64,000 nt of DNA from NCBI RefSeq assembly GCF_040548815.1, contig NZ_JBEPSM010000001.1:1984001-2048000 (forward strand). Reading direction: 5' to 3'. Below the pieces are notes generated by a model. It saw only the letters and a list, made by a program, of their open reading frames with translations. It did no database searches and had not been told where the DNA came from. The stretch is from Kaistia defluvii (GTDB taxonomy: Bacteria; Pseudomonadota; Alphaproteobacteria; Rhizobiales; Kaistiaceae). Each line of letters begins with the position of its first letter. The stretch's first letter is position 1. The translations under genes and the position numbers were made by a program. Below are positions 17,234 to 26,526 of this stretch, piece after piece.

Positions 17234-18106
17234 TCAGCGGTCGGCCAGAACCATGTTCAGCAGATACTGGCCGTAGGTGCTCTTGCCGAGCGCAACGCCG
17301 AGACGCTCCAGCGCGGCGGCGTCGATGAAGCCCATGAGATAGGCGACTTCCTCGGGGCAGCAGATCTTCAGCCCCTGCCGCTTCTCGAAGGTGCGTACGA
17401 ATTCCGAAGCTTCGATCAGGCTGTCCGGCGTGCCCGTGTCCAGCCAGGCATAGCCGCGACCCATCTTCTCGACATGCAGCGCACCGCGTTCGAGATAGGC
17501 GCTGTTGACGTCGGTGATTTCCAGTTCGCCACGCGCCGAGGGCTTGAGGTCGGCCGCGATGTCGACAACCGCCTCGTCATAGAAATAGAGCCCGGTAACC
17601 GCCCAGTTCGATTTCGGCTCCTTCGGCTTTTCCTCGATCGAGACGGCCTTCCGGTCGCGGTCGAAGGCGACCACGCCATACCGCTCGGGATCCTGGACGT
17701 GGTAGGCGAACACGGTCGCGCCAAGGGTCCGGGCTCGCGCGTCGGCCAGCAGTCCCGTCAGTCCATGGCCGAAGAAGATGTTGTCGCCGAGGATCAGAGC
17801 CGAGCGCGAGCCGGCAACGAAATCGGCGCCGATCCGATAGGCCTGAGCCAGGCCTTCCGGCGCCGCCTGTTCGGCATAGGAAAGCGCGATGCCCCATTGC
17901 GAACCGTCGCCGAGCAGGGCCTGGAATTTCGGCAGGTCCTGCGGCGTCGAGATGATCAGGATGTCGCGAATGCCGGCCAGCATCAGCGTCGACAATGGGT
18001 AATAGATCATCGGCTTGTCGTAGATCGGCAGCAATTGCTTGCTGGTGACCAGCGTCATCGGATGCAGCCGTGTTCCGGCGCCGCCGGCGAGAACGATGCC
18101 CTTCAT
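17234..18106 (-). CDS. rfbA: Glucose-1-phosphate thymidylyltransferase
   Basis: A 290-residue nucleotidyltransferase making dTDP-glucose from glucose 1-phosphate and dTTP. The N-terminal [11 protein letters not shown] signature is at about residues 8-18, [17 protein letters not shown] at about 23-39, [10 protein letters not shown] at about 108-117 and [19 protein letters not shown] further on. The ATG at 18106 overlaps the TGA of rfbD by 4 bp (ATGA). A longer frame to 18208 exists but is antisense-like and Arg-rich. It is the last gene of rfbB-rfbD-rfbA. Confidence 0.95.
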   Translation of the reverse strand: MKGIVLAGGAGTRLHPMTLVTSKQLLPIYDKPMIYYPLSTLMLAGIRDILIISTPQDLPKFQALLGDGSQWGIALSYAEQAAPEGLAQAYRIGADFVAGSRSALILGDNIFFGHGLTGLLADARARTLGATVFAYHVQDPERYGVVAFDRDRKAVSIEEKPKEPKSNWAVTGLYFYDEAVVDIAADLKPSARGELEITDVNSAYLERGALHVEKMGRGYAWLDTGTPDSLIEASEFVRTFEKRQGLKICCPEEVAYLMGFIDAAALERLGVALGKSTYGQYLLNMVLADR

Positions 18107-18987
18107 GCCGCGCTCCGATCGGAATCGAGGATGGCGTCGACGGCGACGCCGAGGCTTTGCGGCCAGCCGGCCAAGCGAACGCCGAAGACCTGCTCCGCCC
18201 GCGTACAATCGAGCCGGGAATCGCGCGGCCGCGCCGCCGGGGCGATATAGGCATCGCCCGAGATTTTGCCGAGCGCTGGCACCTTGCGCCCGGCCGCGGA
18301 AAGCCGCGCCATGACGCCGGCGGCGAGATCGAACCAGCTTGCCTCGGCGTTGCCGGCAAGGTGGAAGACACCGCCAGACGCCCCCCTCGCCTTCGCGGCG
18401 ATCGTCAGAAGGCCATCGGCGAGATCGGCAGCCAAGGTCGGATTGCCATAGCGGTCCGCGACGATGTCGAGGTTTTCACGCTCGCCCGCGAGGCGGATCA
18501 TGGTGCGGACGAAATTGCCGCCATCAGCGCCATAGACCCAGCCGGTGCGGAAGATAAGCGCGTCGGGATTTTCGGCCAGAACCTGGCGTTCGCCCTCGAG
18601 CTTGGTGTGGCCATAGACCCCGAGCGGATGGGTCGCGTCCACCTCGACATACGGCGCGCGCTTCTCGCCGTCGAAGACGTAGTCGGTCGAGACATGCAGA
18701 AACGGCAGACCGAGCTTGCGCGCGCCGGCAGCGAGCTGCGCCGCGCCGTCGCGGTTGATGGCCATGGCGAGTTCCGCCTCGCTCTCGGCACGGTCGACCG
18801 CCGTATAGGCGGCCGCGTTGAGGACCAGGTCGGGCGCGAAGCCCTCGATGAGCGCAGCGGCGCCGTCAGGATCAGCCAGATCCAGAACCGGCCGGCCGAA
18901 GGTTTCGACAAGATGCCCATGGGCCGCCCCCCGCGCTTTCAAGGCGCGCGCCAGCTGGCCGCTCGAACCGGCGACGAAGATCCGCAT
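18103..18987 (-). CDS. rfbD: dTDP-4-dehydrorhamnose reductase
   Basis: A 294-residue extended-SDR enzyme that carries out the last step to dTDP-L-rhamnose using NAD(P)H. The N-terminal Rossmann motif [10 protein letters not shown] lies at about residues 7-16. The catalytic [10 protein letters not shown] is near 106-115 and YGHTKLEGE near 130-138 (Tyr-x3-Lys). The ATG at 18987 shares its A with the TGA of rfbB (TGATG), and its own stop overlaps rfbA, so all three genes are translationally coupled. Confidence 0.95.
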   Translation of the reverse strand: MRIFVAGSSGQLARALKARGAAHGHLVETFGRPVLDLADPDGAAALIEGFAPDLVLNAAAYTAVDRAESEAELAMAINRDGAAQLAAGARKLGLPFLHVSTDYVFDGEKRAPYVEVDATHPLGVYGHTKLEGERQVLAENPDALIFRTGWVYGADGGNFVRTMIRLAGERENLDIVADRYGNPTLAADLADGLLTIAAKARGASGGVFHLAGNAEASWFDLAAGVMARLSAAGRKVPALGKISGDAYIAPAARPRDSRLDCTRAEQVFGVRLAGWPQSLGVAVDAILDSDRSAA

Positions 18988-20042
18988 CAAGGAGCGCCTT
19001 CGAGCAGGCCGAGCCGCTGGCCGCGATAGACGCCGCTGCGGATCGGCTCCCACCAGTCGCGCCGGTCGAGATACCAGTCGACCGTCCTCTCGATGCCGCT
19101 GTCGAAGCTTTCCGCCGCCTGCCAGCCCAGCTCCGCCTCGGCCTTGGTCGGGTCGATGGCGTAGCGCTGGTCATGGCCCGGACGGTCGGCGACGAATTCG
19201 ATCAGTTCGGCGTGCGGCTTACCCCCGCGACGCTGGTCGAGGATCGCGCAGATGCTTTGCACCACCTCGAGATTGGCCCGCTCGTTGCGGCCGCCGATAT
19301 TGTAGCTCTCGCCCGGGGAACCGCGGGTCAGCGCCAGGAACAGAGCGCGGGCATGGTCCTCGACATGCAGCCAGTCGCGAACGTTCGAGCCATCGCCATA
19401 AACGCGGATCGGCGCCCCCTCGATGGCGTTCAGAATGACCAGCGGGATCAGCTTTTCCGGGAAATGGTAGGGCCCGTAATTGTTCGAGCAGTTGGAGATC
19501 AGCGCCGGCAGGCCATAGGTGCGCTGCCAGGCCCGGACCAGATGGTCGGACGCCGCCTTGCTGGCCGAATAGGGCGAAGACGGATCATAAGGCGAGGCCT
19601 CGTGGAACAGCCCGCTCGGGCCAAGCGTGCCGAAAACCTCGTCGGTCGAGACATGCAGGAAGCGGAACGCCGCCCGCTTCTCGGCGCCGAGCCGGTCCTG
19701 ATAGGCCCGCACCGCCTCCAGCAGCGTCGCCGTACCCATGATGTTGGTCTGCAGAAAAGCACCGGGGCTGCCGATCGAGCGGTCGACATGGCTTTCGGCG
19801 GCTAGATGGATCACGCCGTCCGGCTCATACCGGCGGAAGACATCGGCCATGGCCACGGGGTCGCAGATGTCGGCGCGGACGAAAGTGTAGAGCGGATCGT
19901 CGGCGATCGGGGCCAGCGAGGCGAGGTTCGCGGCATAGGTGAGCTTGTCGACATTGACAACGCCCACGCCGAGTTCGCCGACCAGATGCCGGCACAAGGC
20001 CGATCCGATGAACCCGGCGCCGCCGGTAACAAGAACGCGCAT
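18987..20042 (-). CDS. rfbB: dTDP-glucose 4,6-dehydratase
   Basis: A 351-residue extended-SDR enzyme converting dTDP-glucose to dTDP-4-keto-6-deoxyglucose. It has [14 protein letters not shown] (residues 7-20), [12 protein letters not shown] (about 81-92), the catalytic [11 protein letters not shown] (about 131-141) and [15 protein letters not shown] (about 158-172). [19 protein letters not shown] is the standard nucleotide-sugar segment. It is first in the minus-strand rfbBDA operon, 90 bp downstream of the inositol dehydrogenase iolG on the same strand. Confidence 0.96.
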   Translation of the reverse strand: MRVLVTGGAGFIGSALCRHLVGELGVGVVNVDKLTYAANLASLAPIADDPLYTFVRADICDPVAMADVFRRYEPDGVIHLAAESHVDRSIGSPGAFLQTNIMGTATLLEAVRAYQDRLGAEKRAAFRFLHVSTDEVFGTLGPSGLFHEASPYDPSSPYSASKAASDHLVRAWQRTYGLPALISNCSNNYGPYHFPEKLIPLVILNAIEGAPIRVYGDGSNVRDWLHVEDHARALFLALTRGSPGESYNIGGRNERANLEVVQSICAILDQRRGGKPHAELIEFVADRPGHDQRYAIDPTKAEAELGWQAAESFDSGIERTVDWYLDRRDWWEPIRSGVYRGQRLGLLEGAP

Positions 20043-20131
20043 AGGAAACGTGCCACCCTGTTGGAAGCGCCAAGCCTAGCGCTTCAACATGGCATCGCAA
20101 AGGCGTGATCGCCCCGTGAAGGACCGGGGCC

Positions 20132-21127
20132 TCAGATCGAGACGGGGATCGCGCGCTTTTCCCGGACCGATTGCAGCGCCGCGTCCGCCAGCACCAGCGC
20201 CTTCCAGCCATCCTCGCCCGAGGGCGTCGCCGGTCCGCCATCCTTGACGGCGGCGATGAAGGCGGCGATCTCGTTGCGATAGGCCTCGGTGTAGCGGGTC
20301 ATGAAGAAGTTGAGCAGCGGCTCGCGGCGATAGCCGTCGCCATTGGCGATCTCGACATTGGTGGCGCGCAGATTGTCGGCGCTGACCAGCCCCTTCGAGC
20401 CATGCACCTCGATGCGCTGGTCGTAGCCATAGCTGGCGCGGCGCGAATTCGAGATCTGCGCGATGCGGCCGGATTTCGTCGTCAGCACGATGGAGGCACT
20501 ATCGAAGTCGCCGAGCTTGCCAATCTCCGGATCGACCAGCACCGAGGCGGAGGCATAGACGCTGGCCGGCTCCTCGCCGAGCAGGAAGCGCGCCATGTCG
20601 AAATCATGGATCGTCATGTCGCGGAACAGACCGCCGGAACGGCTGATGTAATCGGCAGGCGGCGGACCGGGATCGCGCGAGGTGATCGACACCATCTCGA
20701 TCTTGCCGATGGCGCCTTCGTCGATCTGGCGGCGCACCTCGATGAAGTTCGGATCAAAGCGGCGGTTGAAGCCGACCATGAGCAGCGCCTTCTCCGCCTT
20801 GACGACGGCGAGGCATTCCTTGACGCGGGTGACGTCGAGATCGATCGGCTTTTCGCAGAAGATCGCCTTCTTCGCGCGCGCCGCCTGTTCGATCATCGTG
20901 GCGTGGAGGTCGGTCGGTGTGGTGATCAGCACGGCGTCGATGTCGGACGCGTTCATGATCGCGTCGGCGTCGCGCACGTCCGCGCCGGTCGAGGCAGCCA
21001 GCGCCTTGGCCGCGTCCGGAAAGGCGTCGGCGACGGCAACCAGCGTCGCGCCGGCATTCGCGGCGATCGCGCCTGCATGCACCTTGCCGATACGCCCGGC
21101 GCCCAGAAGTCCCAGTCTCACGGTCAT
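20132..21127 (-). CDS. iolG: Inositol 2-dehydrogenase (Gfo/Idh/MocA family)
   Basis: A 331-residue NAD-dependent dehydrogenase that oxidises myo-inositol to 2-keto-myo-inositol. The N-terminal GLLGAGRIGKVHAGAI nucleotide motif is at residues 6-21. The family signature EKPIDLD is near residue 97, and FNRRFDPNF near 124 is typical of IolG. FRDMTIHDFDMARFLLGEEP carries the catalytic Asp-His pair. It is the last gene of the minus-strand operon that begins with the inositol-type binding protein, and feeds the IolE-D-B-C steps encoded at 26.5-33.4 kb. Confidence 0.93.
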   Translation of the reverse strand: MTVRLGLLGAGRIGKVHAGAIAANAGATLVAVADAFPDAAKALAASTGADVRDADAIMNASDIDAVLITTPTDLHATMIEQAARAKKAIFCEKPIDLDVTRVKECLAVVKAEKALLMVGFNRRFDPNFIEVRRQIDEGAIGKIEMVSITSRDPGPPPADYISRSGGLFRDMTIHDFDMARFLLGEEPASVYASASVLVDPEIGKLGDFDSASIVLTTKSGRIAQISNSRRASYGYDQRIEVHGSKGLVSADNLRATNVEIANGDGYRREPLLNFFMTRYTEAYRNEIAAFIAAVKDGGPATPSGEDGWKALVLADAALQSVREKRAIPVSI

Positions 21128-21209
21128 GTCAAAGTCCCTGAAAGCTCATGCGAAGTAGACGATCTGCCGCGCCGCCCCGACAAGGCGCGCGGCCTCTTGG
21201 GCAATTGGA

Positions 21210-22337
21210 CTATTCCGGCACGTCCACCCAGCCTCGCACCTCATGCGAGCGAGCCATGGCGTGAACGGCGCGTTCGATCTGCAGACCCGTCGCGAATTCG
21301 ATCAGATGCGCGGGCTCGCCGGCGATCCGGCGCATCAACTCGCGCGCCTCGATCACCTTAAGATCGTTGAAGCCGAGACCATGGCCGGGCGCCGGGATGA
21401 AGCGATCATAGGGCGGATGCGCGGTTCCCGTCAGAATGGTGCGAAAGCCCCGCTCAGCAACGGGACCGCGCGCCTGGAACAGTTGCAGCTCGTTCATGCG
21501 CTCCTGGTCGTAGAGCAGCGAGCCTTCCGAGCCGAAGATCTGGATGGCGATCCGGCCCTTGCGGCCCCAGGCGGAGCGATTGACCAGCAGACTGCCGGAA
21601 GCGCCGCTTTCAAGCCGGAACAGGATATTGGCGATGTCGTGCGTTTCGACCGCGCGGCTGCCGCCGGAGGCGAGCGGCCGTTCGGCATACGGCTTGGCCA
21701 TGTCGACGACGACGCTCGTTATCCGTCCAACCAGCACAGAGAGCAGCGACAGCGGATGGACGGCGAAATCGTCGAGCGCGCCATAACCCGACGCCGCCTC
21801 GCTCTTCCAGCCGAACGGCGCGGCCGCATCGGCCATGAAGTCCTCGTCCATCTCGACACGGACGTGATTGACCATGCCGATCGCGCCCTGGCCGATCAGC
21901 CCGCTCATATGCCGGATGGCGGGGTTCTGGATATAGTTGTAGCCGAGCGCCGCCACCTTGCCCGAGGCTTCCGCCGCCTCCAGCATGGCGAGCGCATCGG
22001 CCTCCGACGTCGCCATCGGCTTCTCGCACCAGACATGCTTGCCCGCCTGGAGCGCGGCGATTGTCATCTCGGCATGAAACTGGTTCGGCGTCGTGATCGA
22101 GACGACATCGACTTCCGGATCCTCGACCACGGCGCGCCAATCACCGGACGCGCGGGCAAAGCCCAGTTCTGCTGCCTTTTGTGCGGCCAATGCCTCGTTG
22201 GCCTCGCCGAGATGCACCAGCCTCGGCCGCGCCACATCGCCGAAGGTCGGCGCGACGGCGTTCCAGGCCAGTGCGTGGCACTTGCCCATGTAGCCGGTGC
22301 CGATCAGGCCGATACCGAGGGATTTCATGCTGGTCAT
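21210..22337 (-). CDS. Second Gfo/Idh/MocA-family oxidoreductase
   Basis: A 375-residue dehydrogenase (ATG 22337; an ATG at 22328 is equally possible). The nucleotide motif GLIGTGYMGKCHALAW lies near the N-terminus, followed by EKPMATSEADA (about residues 108-118), the GYNYIQNPAIRHM substrate-region motif and GALDDFAVHPLSLL. It groups by appearance with MocA/IdhA-like enzymes that oxidise inositol stereoisomers or substituted inositols. Two such enzymes in one inositol operon suggest use of more than one cyclitol (for example scyllo-inositol or an inosamine); that is inference. The ATPase gene lies 23 bp upstream. Confidence 0.88.
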   Translation of the reverse strand: MTSMKSLGIGLIGTGYMGKCHALAWNAVAPTFGDVARPRLVHLGEANEALAAQKAAELGFARASGDWRAVVEDPEVDVVSITTPNQFHAEMTIAALQAGKHVWCEKPMATSEADALAMLEAAEASGKVAALGYNYIQNPAIRHMSGLIGQGAIGMVNHVRVEMDEDFMADAAAPFGWKSEAASGYGALDDFAVHPLSLLSVLVGRITSVVVDMAKPYAERPLASGGSRAVETHDIANILFRLESGASGSLLVNRSAWGRKGRIAIQIFGSEGSLLYDQERMNELQLFQARGPVAERGFRTILTGTAHPPYDRFIPAPGHGLGFNDLKVIEARELMRRIAGEPAHLIEFATGLQIERAVHAMARSHEVRGWVDVPE

Positions 22338-22360
22338 TTCCCGAGGATGAGAGAGGGTCT

Positions 22361-23139
<779 letters not shown>

Positions 23140-23140
<1 letters not shown>

Positions 23141-24267
23141 CACCGCTCTCCCGTCACGCGCTTGCGGATGATGTTGTTGAAGAACACCGCCATCAGAAGC
23201 ATGCCGCCGAGGAAGACGAGATACCAGTCCTGGTCGATCGAGGTATAGGTGAGCCCGATCAGCACCATGCCGAAGATGATCGCCCCGATCGCAGCGCCGA
23301 TGACCGAGCCATAGCCGCCGGTCAGCAGGCACCCGCCAATGACCGCCGCAATGATCGCTTCGAACTCCTTCTGGAAGCCGCGCCGGGCGTCCGTCGATCC
23401 GGCATCGAGCACGGTCAGGATCGCAACCAGCGCGGCGCAGCAGGCCGTCAGGACGAAGAGCGAAGTCTTGACGCGCCGCGTCGGAACACCGGAGTTTCGC
23501 GCCGCGTTCGCGTCGCCGCCCGAGGCAAAGATCCAGTTGCCATAACGGGTTCGCGCCAGCACCACCGCGGCGATGATCGCCAGGGCGACGAACCAGATGA
23601 TCTCAACGGGCACGCCCGTGACCTTGGGTTGGCCGTTGGGAAACTTGGCGATCCAGTCATGCGCCGCGAGCCAGACGAACAGACCCTCGAACGCGTCGCC
23701 GGAGAAGAGATTGTAGAAGAACGCGTCGAGCGGAGTATCGGTCGCGGCCTCGCGTACGCCGCGCAGCTGCGTCGCGCCGCCGGTCGCCCATTTGAGGCCG
23801 ACCAGCGAAAGCCCCCTCAACACGAAAAGAAACGCCAGCGTGACGATGAAACTGGGCAGGCCCGTATAGAGAACCAGCTGGCCGTTGAAGAAGCCGAAGG
23901 CAGCGGCGCAGGCAAACGTAATGACGATCGCCACGGGCAGCGGCAAGCCGAAGGTGACGACGCAGGCGGCGAAGATCAGGCCCGCAAAAGCCACCATCGA
24001 GCCGACCGAGAGGTCGAACTCACCGCCTACCATCAGCAGCGAGGCGCCGATCGCCAGGATGCCGAGCTGGGCTGCCGGCGCCATGAAATTCACGATGCCC
24101 GACAATTCGAACATCACCGGATTGGCGATGCCAATGAAGAAGACCGTGACGATGACAAGCCCGAGGACGGCGCCGAGCTCGGGCCGCCGCAGGATGCGGG
24201 TAACGACCGAGGCGGGCCGGATGCGTTCGTCTGGGATCAGTTCGGTCGGGCTGCTGCGGTCGGTCAT
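23140..24267 (-). CDS. Inositol/ribose-type ABC transporter permease
   Basis: A 375-residue inner-membrane permease of the BPD2 (RbsC/FrcC/IatP) family with eight to ten hydrophobic segments. Typical stretches are [16 protein letters not shown] (about residues 80-95, the conserved binding-protein contact) and [21 protein letters not shown] near the C-terminal third (split over about 320-340). A longer internal loop (about 155-210) is present. ATG 24267 has GGGAG 7 nt upstream. A strong hairpin lies between it and the binding-protein gene. Confidence 0.92.
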
Positions 24268-24383
24268 GGTCGCTCCCGCTGGCGCGCACGTCTGCATTCA
24301 CGCAGATCGCTTGAGAACGCCGGCTCGTTTTCGAAAGGTGTTCATCCGGCACGCCCGAGCGAAACCGGGCGGCCAACAAGCTT

Positions 24384-24415
24384 GATGCGCGCCGGCCCTC
24401 GGGCCCGCGCGCATC
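24384..24415 (-). promoter_or_regulatory. Intercistronic hairpin between binding protein and permease
   Basis: GATGCGCGCCGGCCC faces GGGCCCGCGCGCATC across TC; 14 of 15 positions pair. It begins 15 bp after the binding-protein stop. Hairpins here commonly protect the upstream message from 3' decay or stop part of the transcription, giving more binding protein than permease. No T-run follows, so protection is more likely than termination. Confidence 0.7.
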
Positions 24416-24429
24416 CGGCCAGATTGCGG

Positions 24430-25353
24430 CTAGCGAATGCCCTTGGACGAGAGCTCGATGACCTTGGCGGCCGAGTCCTTGGTCACGAGATTGGGGCCCG
24501 AGGGGACGTCGCCGCCCGGCATCAGACCATATTTGCTGTGCAGCGCCAGGAAGGCGACCGGCAGGTAGCCCTGCAGGAACTGCTGCTGATCGATGGCAAA
24601 GGCTGCCTTGCCGTCGGCGATGGCCTGCAGGAGACCCGACGACAGGTCGAAGCTGGCGACATGGACCTTGCCGTCCATCCCGGATTCGCCGACCGCGGCG
24701 ACAGAGGGCTCACCGGCGAGCGAGGCGTTCAGCGTCAGGATCGTGTCGATCGCGGTATCGGAGGCAAGCGCCGCCTTCACCTTGGCCTTCACGTCGGCGG
24801 GATCGTTCGAGGTCGGCAGGACGGTGACGGCGCCAAAGCCATCGGTGAAGCCCTTGCAACGAACGTCGAGGGAGACATTGCCAACCTCGTGGTTGACGCA
24901 AATTCCCTTCTTGCCGCCCATTTCCTTCAGCTTCGCGCCGGCGGCCTTGCCGGCATCATATTCGCTCTGCCCGACATGCAGCAGCGCGCCGAGCTTCTTC
25001 GAGACATCGGAGCCCGAGTTCATCGAGATGACGGGAATGCCGGCCGCAACGGCCTTCTGGATCGACGGCCCGAGCGCATCCGCATCCGGGATCGAGACGA
25101 CGAGGCCCTCCGGCTTCTGGTTGACGGCCGCATCGATCAGCTGCGCCATCGCGACCATGTCGAAGGTTTCCGGCGCGCGGTAGTCGACCTTGACGCCTAG
25201 ATCCTTGCCGGCCTCGGTGACACCGTTCTTGACCACCGACCAGAACGGATCCGACGCCTGGCCGTGGCTGACAACGATGATATCGGCATGCGCGGCGACG
25301 GCGGAGACGGCAAGAGCCGTGGCCGCGAGCATTGCCTTCAATTTCATCTTCAT
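24430..25353 (-). CDS. Inositol/ribose-type periplasmic binding protein (IbpA-like)
   Basis: A 307-residue binding protein of the RbsB/IbpA type. The signal peptide is about residues 1-23 (ending AAHA before DIIVV). Mature features are VVSHGQASDPFWSVVKNG, LVVSIPDADALGPSIQKAVAAGIPVISMNSGSD (split over about 88-120) and GICVNHEVGNVSLDVRCKGF. The aromatic and Asp residues at these loops bind sugar or cyclitol. ATG 25353 has GGGAGGA upstream. The neighbours (iolG, iolC, RpiR regulator) indicate an inositol-like ligand. It is the first gene of the minus-strand operon. Confidence 0.92.
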   Translation of the reverse strand: MKMKLKAMLAATALAVSAVAAHADIIVVSHGQASDPFWSVVKNGVTEAGKDLGVKVDYRAPETFDMVAMAQLIDAAVNQKPEGLVVSIPDADALGPSIQKAVAAGIPVISMNSGSDVSKKLGALLHVGQSEYDAGKAAGAKLKEMGGKKGICVNHEVGNVSLDVRCKGFTDGFGAVTVLPTSNDPADVKAKVKAALASDTAIDTILTLNASLAGEPSVAAVGESGMDGKVHVASFDLSSGLLQAIADGKAAFAIDQQQFLQGYLPVAFLALHSKYGLMPGGDVPSGPNLVTKDSAAKVIELSSKGIR

Positions 25354-25427
25354 GACATTCCTCCCGAGAATGAAAAAATGCGAGAATCCGGCCGTTTTTG
25401 CTGCTCTGTGATTTCGCCGCATCGATA

Positions 25428-25474
25428 TTCCGGAATAAATGAACCCTCATATCCGATGCCGGAATATTCATTCC
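25428..25474. promoter_or_regulatory. IolR-type operator region (GGAA-N6-TTCC)
   Basis: GGAATATTCATTCC at 25461-25474 matches exactly the GGAA-N6-TTCC palindrome described, from memory, for the RpiR-family IolR of Sinorhizobium meliloti. A related site GGAA-TAAATG-AACC is at 25432-25445, next to a TTCCGGAA palindrome (25428-25435). It sits in the divergent gap between the transporter operon and the RpiR gene, so it could repress both. Confidence 0.78.
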
Positions 25475-25557
25475 ATCAACCCGGATGCGCGTCAAGAGTT
25501 GATTTTCGCGCCGAAGTCGGAGAAAGCTGCGCGAATGCGTAGGAAAGAACCGCGATC

Positions 25558-26397
25558 ATGACCCTCGACGACAATGACGCCCTGCCGCCCCGCGATTTCT
25601 GGAGCCTGCGCAATCTGATGGTGAGCCGGAAGGAGACGCTGCCGAAGCGCCTCGCTCAGGTCGCCATCTACGCCGTCGCCAATCCCGACGATGTCGCCTT
25701 CGGCACGGCGGCCAGCATCGCCGAAAAGGCCGAGGTCCAGCCCTCGACGCTGGTGCGCTTCGCCCAGGCCTTTGGCTATCAGGGCTTTTCCGACCTGCAG
25801 GCCGTATTCCAGGACCGGCTGCGCGACCGCACCTCCAACTACTCCGAACGCCTGTCGTCGCTGCGCTCGCATGTCGCCGGCGACAGCAAGTCGGCCACGC
25901 TTTTTGCCGGGTTTTGCAAGGCAGCGGAACGGTCGGTAGGCTCGCTCCGCGAGCGCGTGCAGGTCGAGCAGATCGACGAGGCGGCAGCCCTGCTCGCCCG
26001 CGCCGAGACGATCTATCTGATCGGCCAGCGCCGCTCCTTCCCCGTCACCTCCTATATGAGCTACGCCTTCGGCAAGCTCGGCGTGAAGTCGGTTCTGGTC
26101 GGCTCGGCCCAGGGCAACGACCCGGAAACGCTCTCCTTCGCCACGCCGCGCGACGCCGCGATCGCCATCTCCTTCACGCCCTATGCCTCGGCGACGCTCA
26201 ATTACGCGCGCCAGATCAACGAGGGCGGCACGCCGCTGGTGGTCATCACCGACAGCCCGTTCAGCCCGCTGATCCCCAAGATCGGCGTCTGGTTCGAAGT
26301 GGTCGAGGCCGACTACGAAGGCTTCCGCTCGCTCTCCGCCTCCATGGCGCTCGCCATGACGCTGACCGTCGCCGTCGCCGAAGCACGTCGCAGTTGA
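25558..26397 (+). CDS. iolR: RpiR-family transcriptional regulator (IolR-like)
   Basis: A 279-residue regulator. The N-terminal HTH_6 domain is at about residues 15-95 (ASIAEKAEVQPSTLVRFAQAFGY and FSDLQAVFQDRLRDR flank the recognition helix). The C-terminal SIS domain is at about 130-260 (AETIYLIGQRRSFPVTSYMSYAFGKLG, SFTPYASATLNYARQ). SIS domains bind phosphorylated sugars; in rhizobia IolR responds to a 5-dehydro-2-deoxygluconate phosphate intermediate. It sits directly before iolC and is divergent from the transporter. IolR identity is inferred from context and the matching operator. Confidence 0.85.
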   Translation: MTLDDNDALPPRDFWSLRNLMVSRKETLPKRLAQVAIYAVANPDDVAFGTAASIAEKAEVQPSTLVRFAQAFGYQGFSDLQAVFQDRLRDRTSNYSERLSSLRSHVAGDSKSATLFAGFCKAAERSVGSLRERVQVEQIDEAAALLARAETIYLIGQRRSFPVTSYMSYAFGKLGVKSVLVGSAQGNDPETLSFATPRDAAIAISFTPYASATLNYARQINEGGTPLVVITDSPFSPLIPKIGVWFEVVEADYEGFRSLSASMALAMTLTVAVAEARRS

Positions 26398-26398
26398 C

Positions 26399-26412
26399 GG
26401 TTCGAATATTCC
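26399..26412. promoter_or_regulatory. Degenerate IolR-type site upstream of iolC
   Basis: GGTTCGAATATTCC reads GGAA-N6-AACC on the other strand, the same half-degenerate form as the site at 25432-25445. It lies 2 bp after the regulator's stop codon and 115 bp before iolC, where an iolC promoter would be expected. Confidence 0.5.
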
Positions 26413-26526
26413 ATATTGACGAAATCGCAGAATTTTTGTTTCACTTCCCCGCGTAAGTCAGGGTGCGTCGCGGCCGTTTTCTGGTAACGGCCCGTAACCC
26501 CCTCGTTAACCGGGACGGAGATTGCG

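Noticed and set aside
20111..20130. A terminator at GCCCCG...CGGGGC between iolG and rfbB
   Set aside because: Only a 6-bp stem with an 8-nt loop and no T-run on the minus strand; too weak to list as a terminator.
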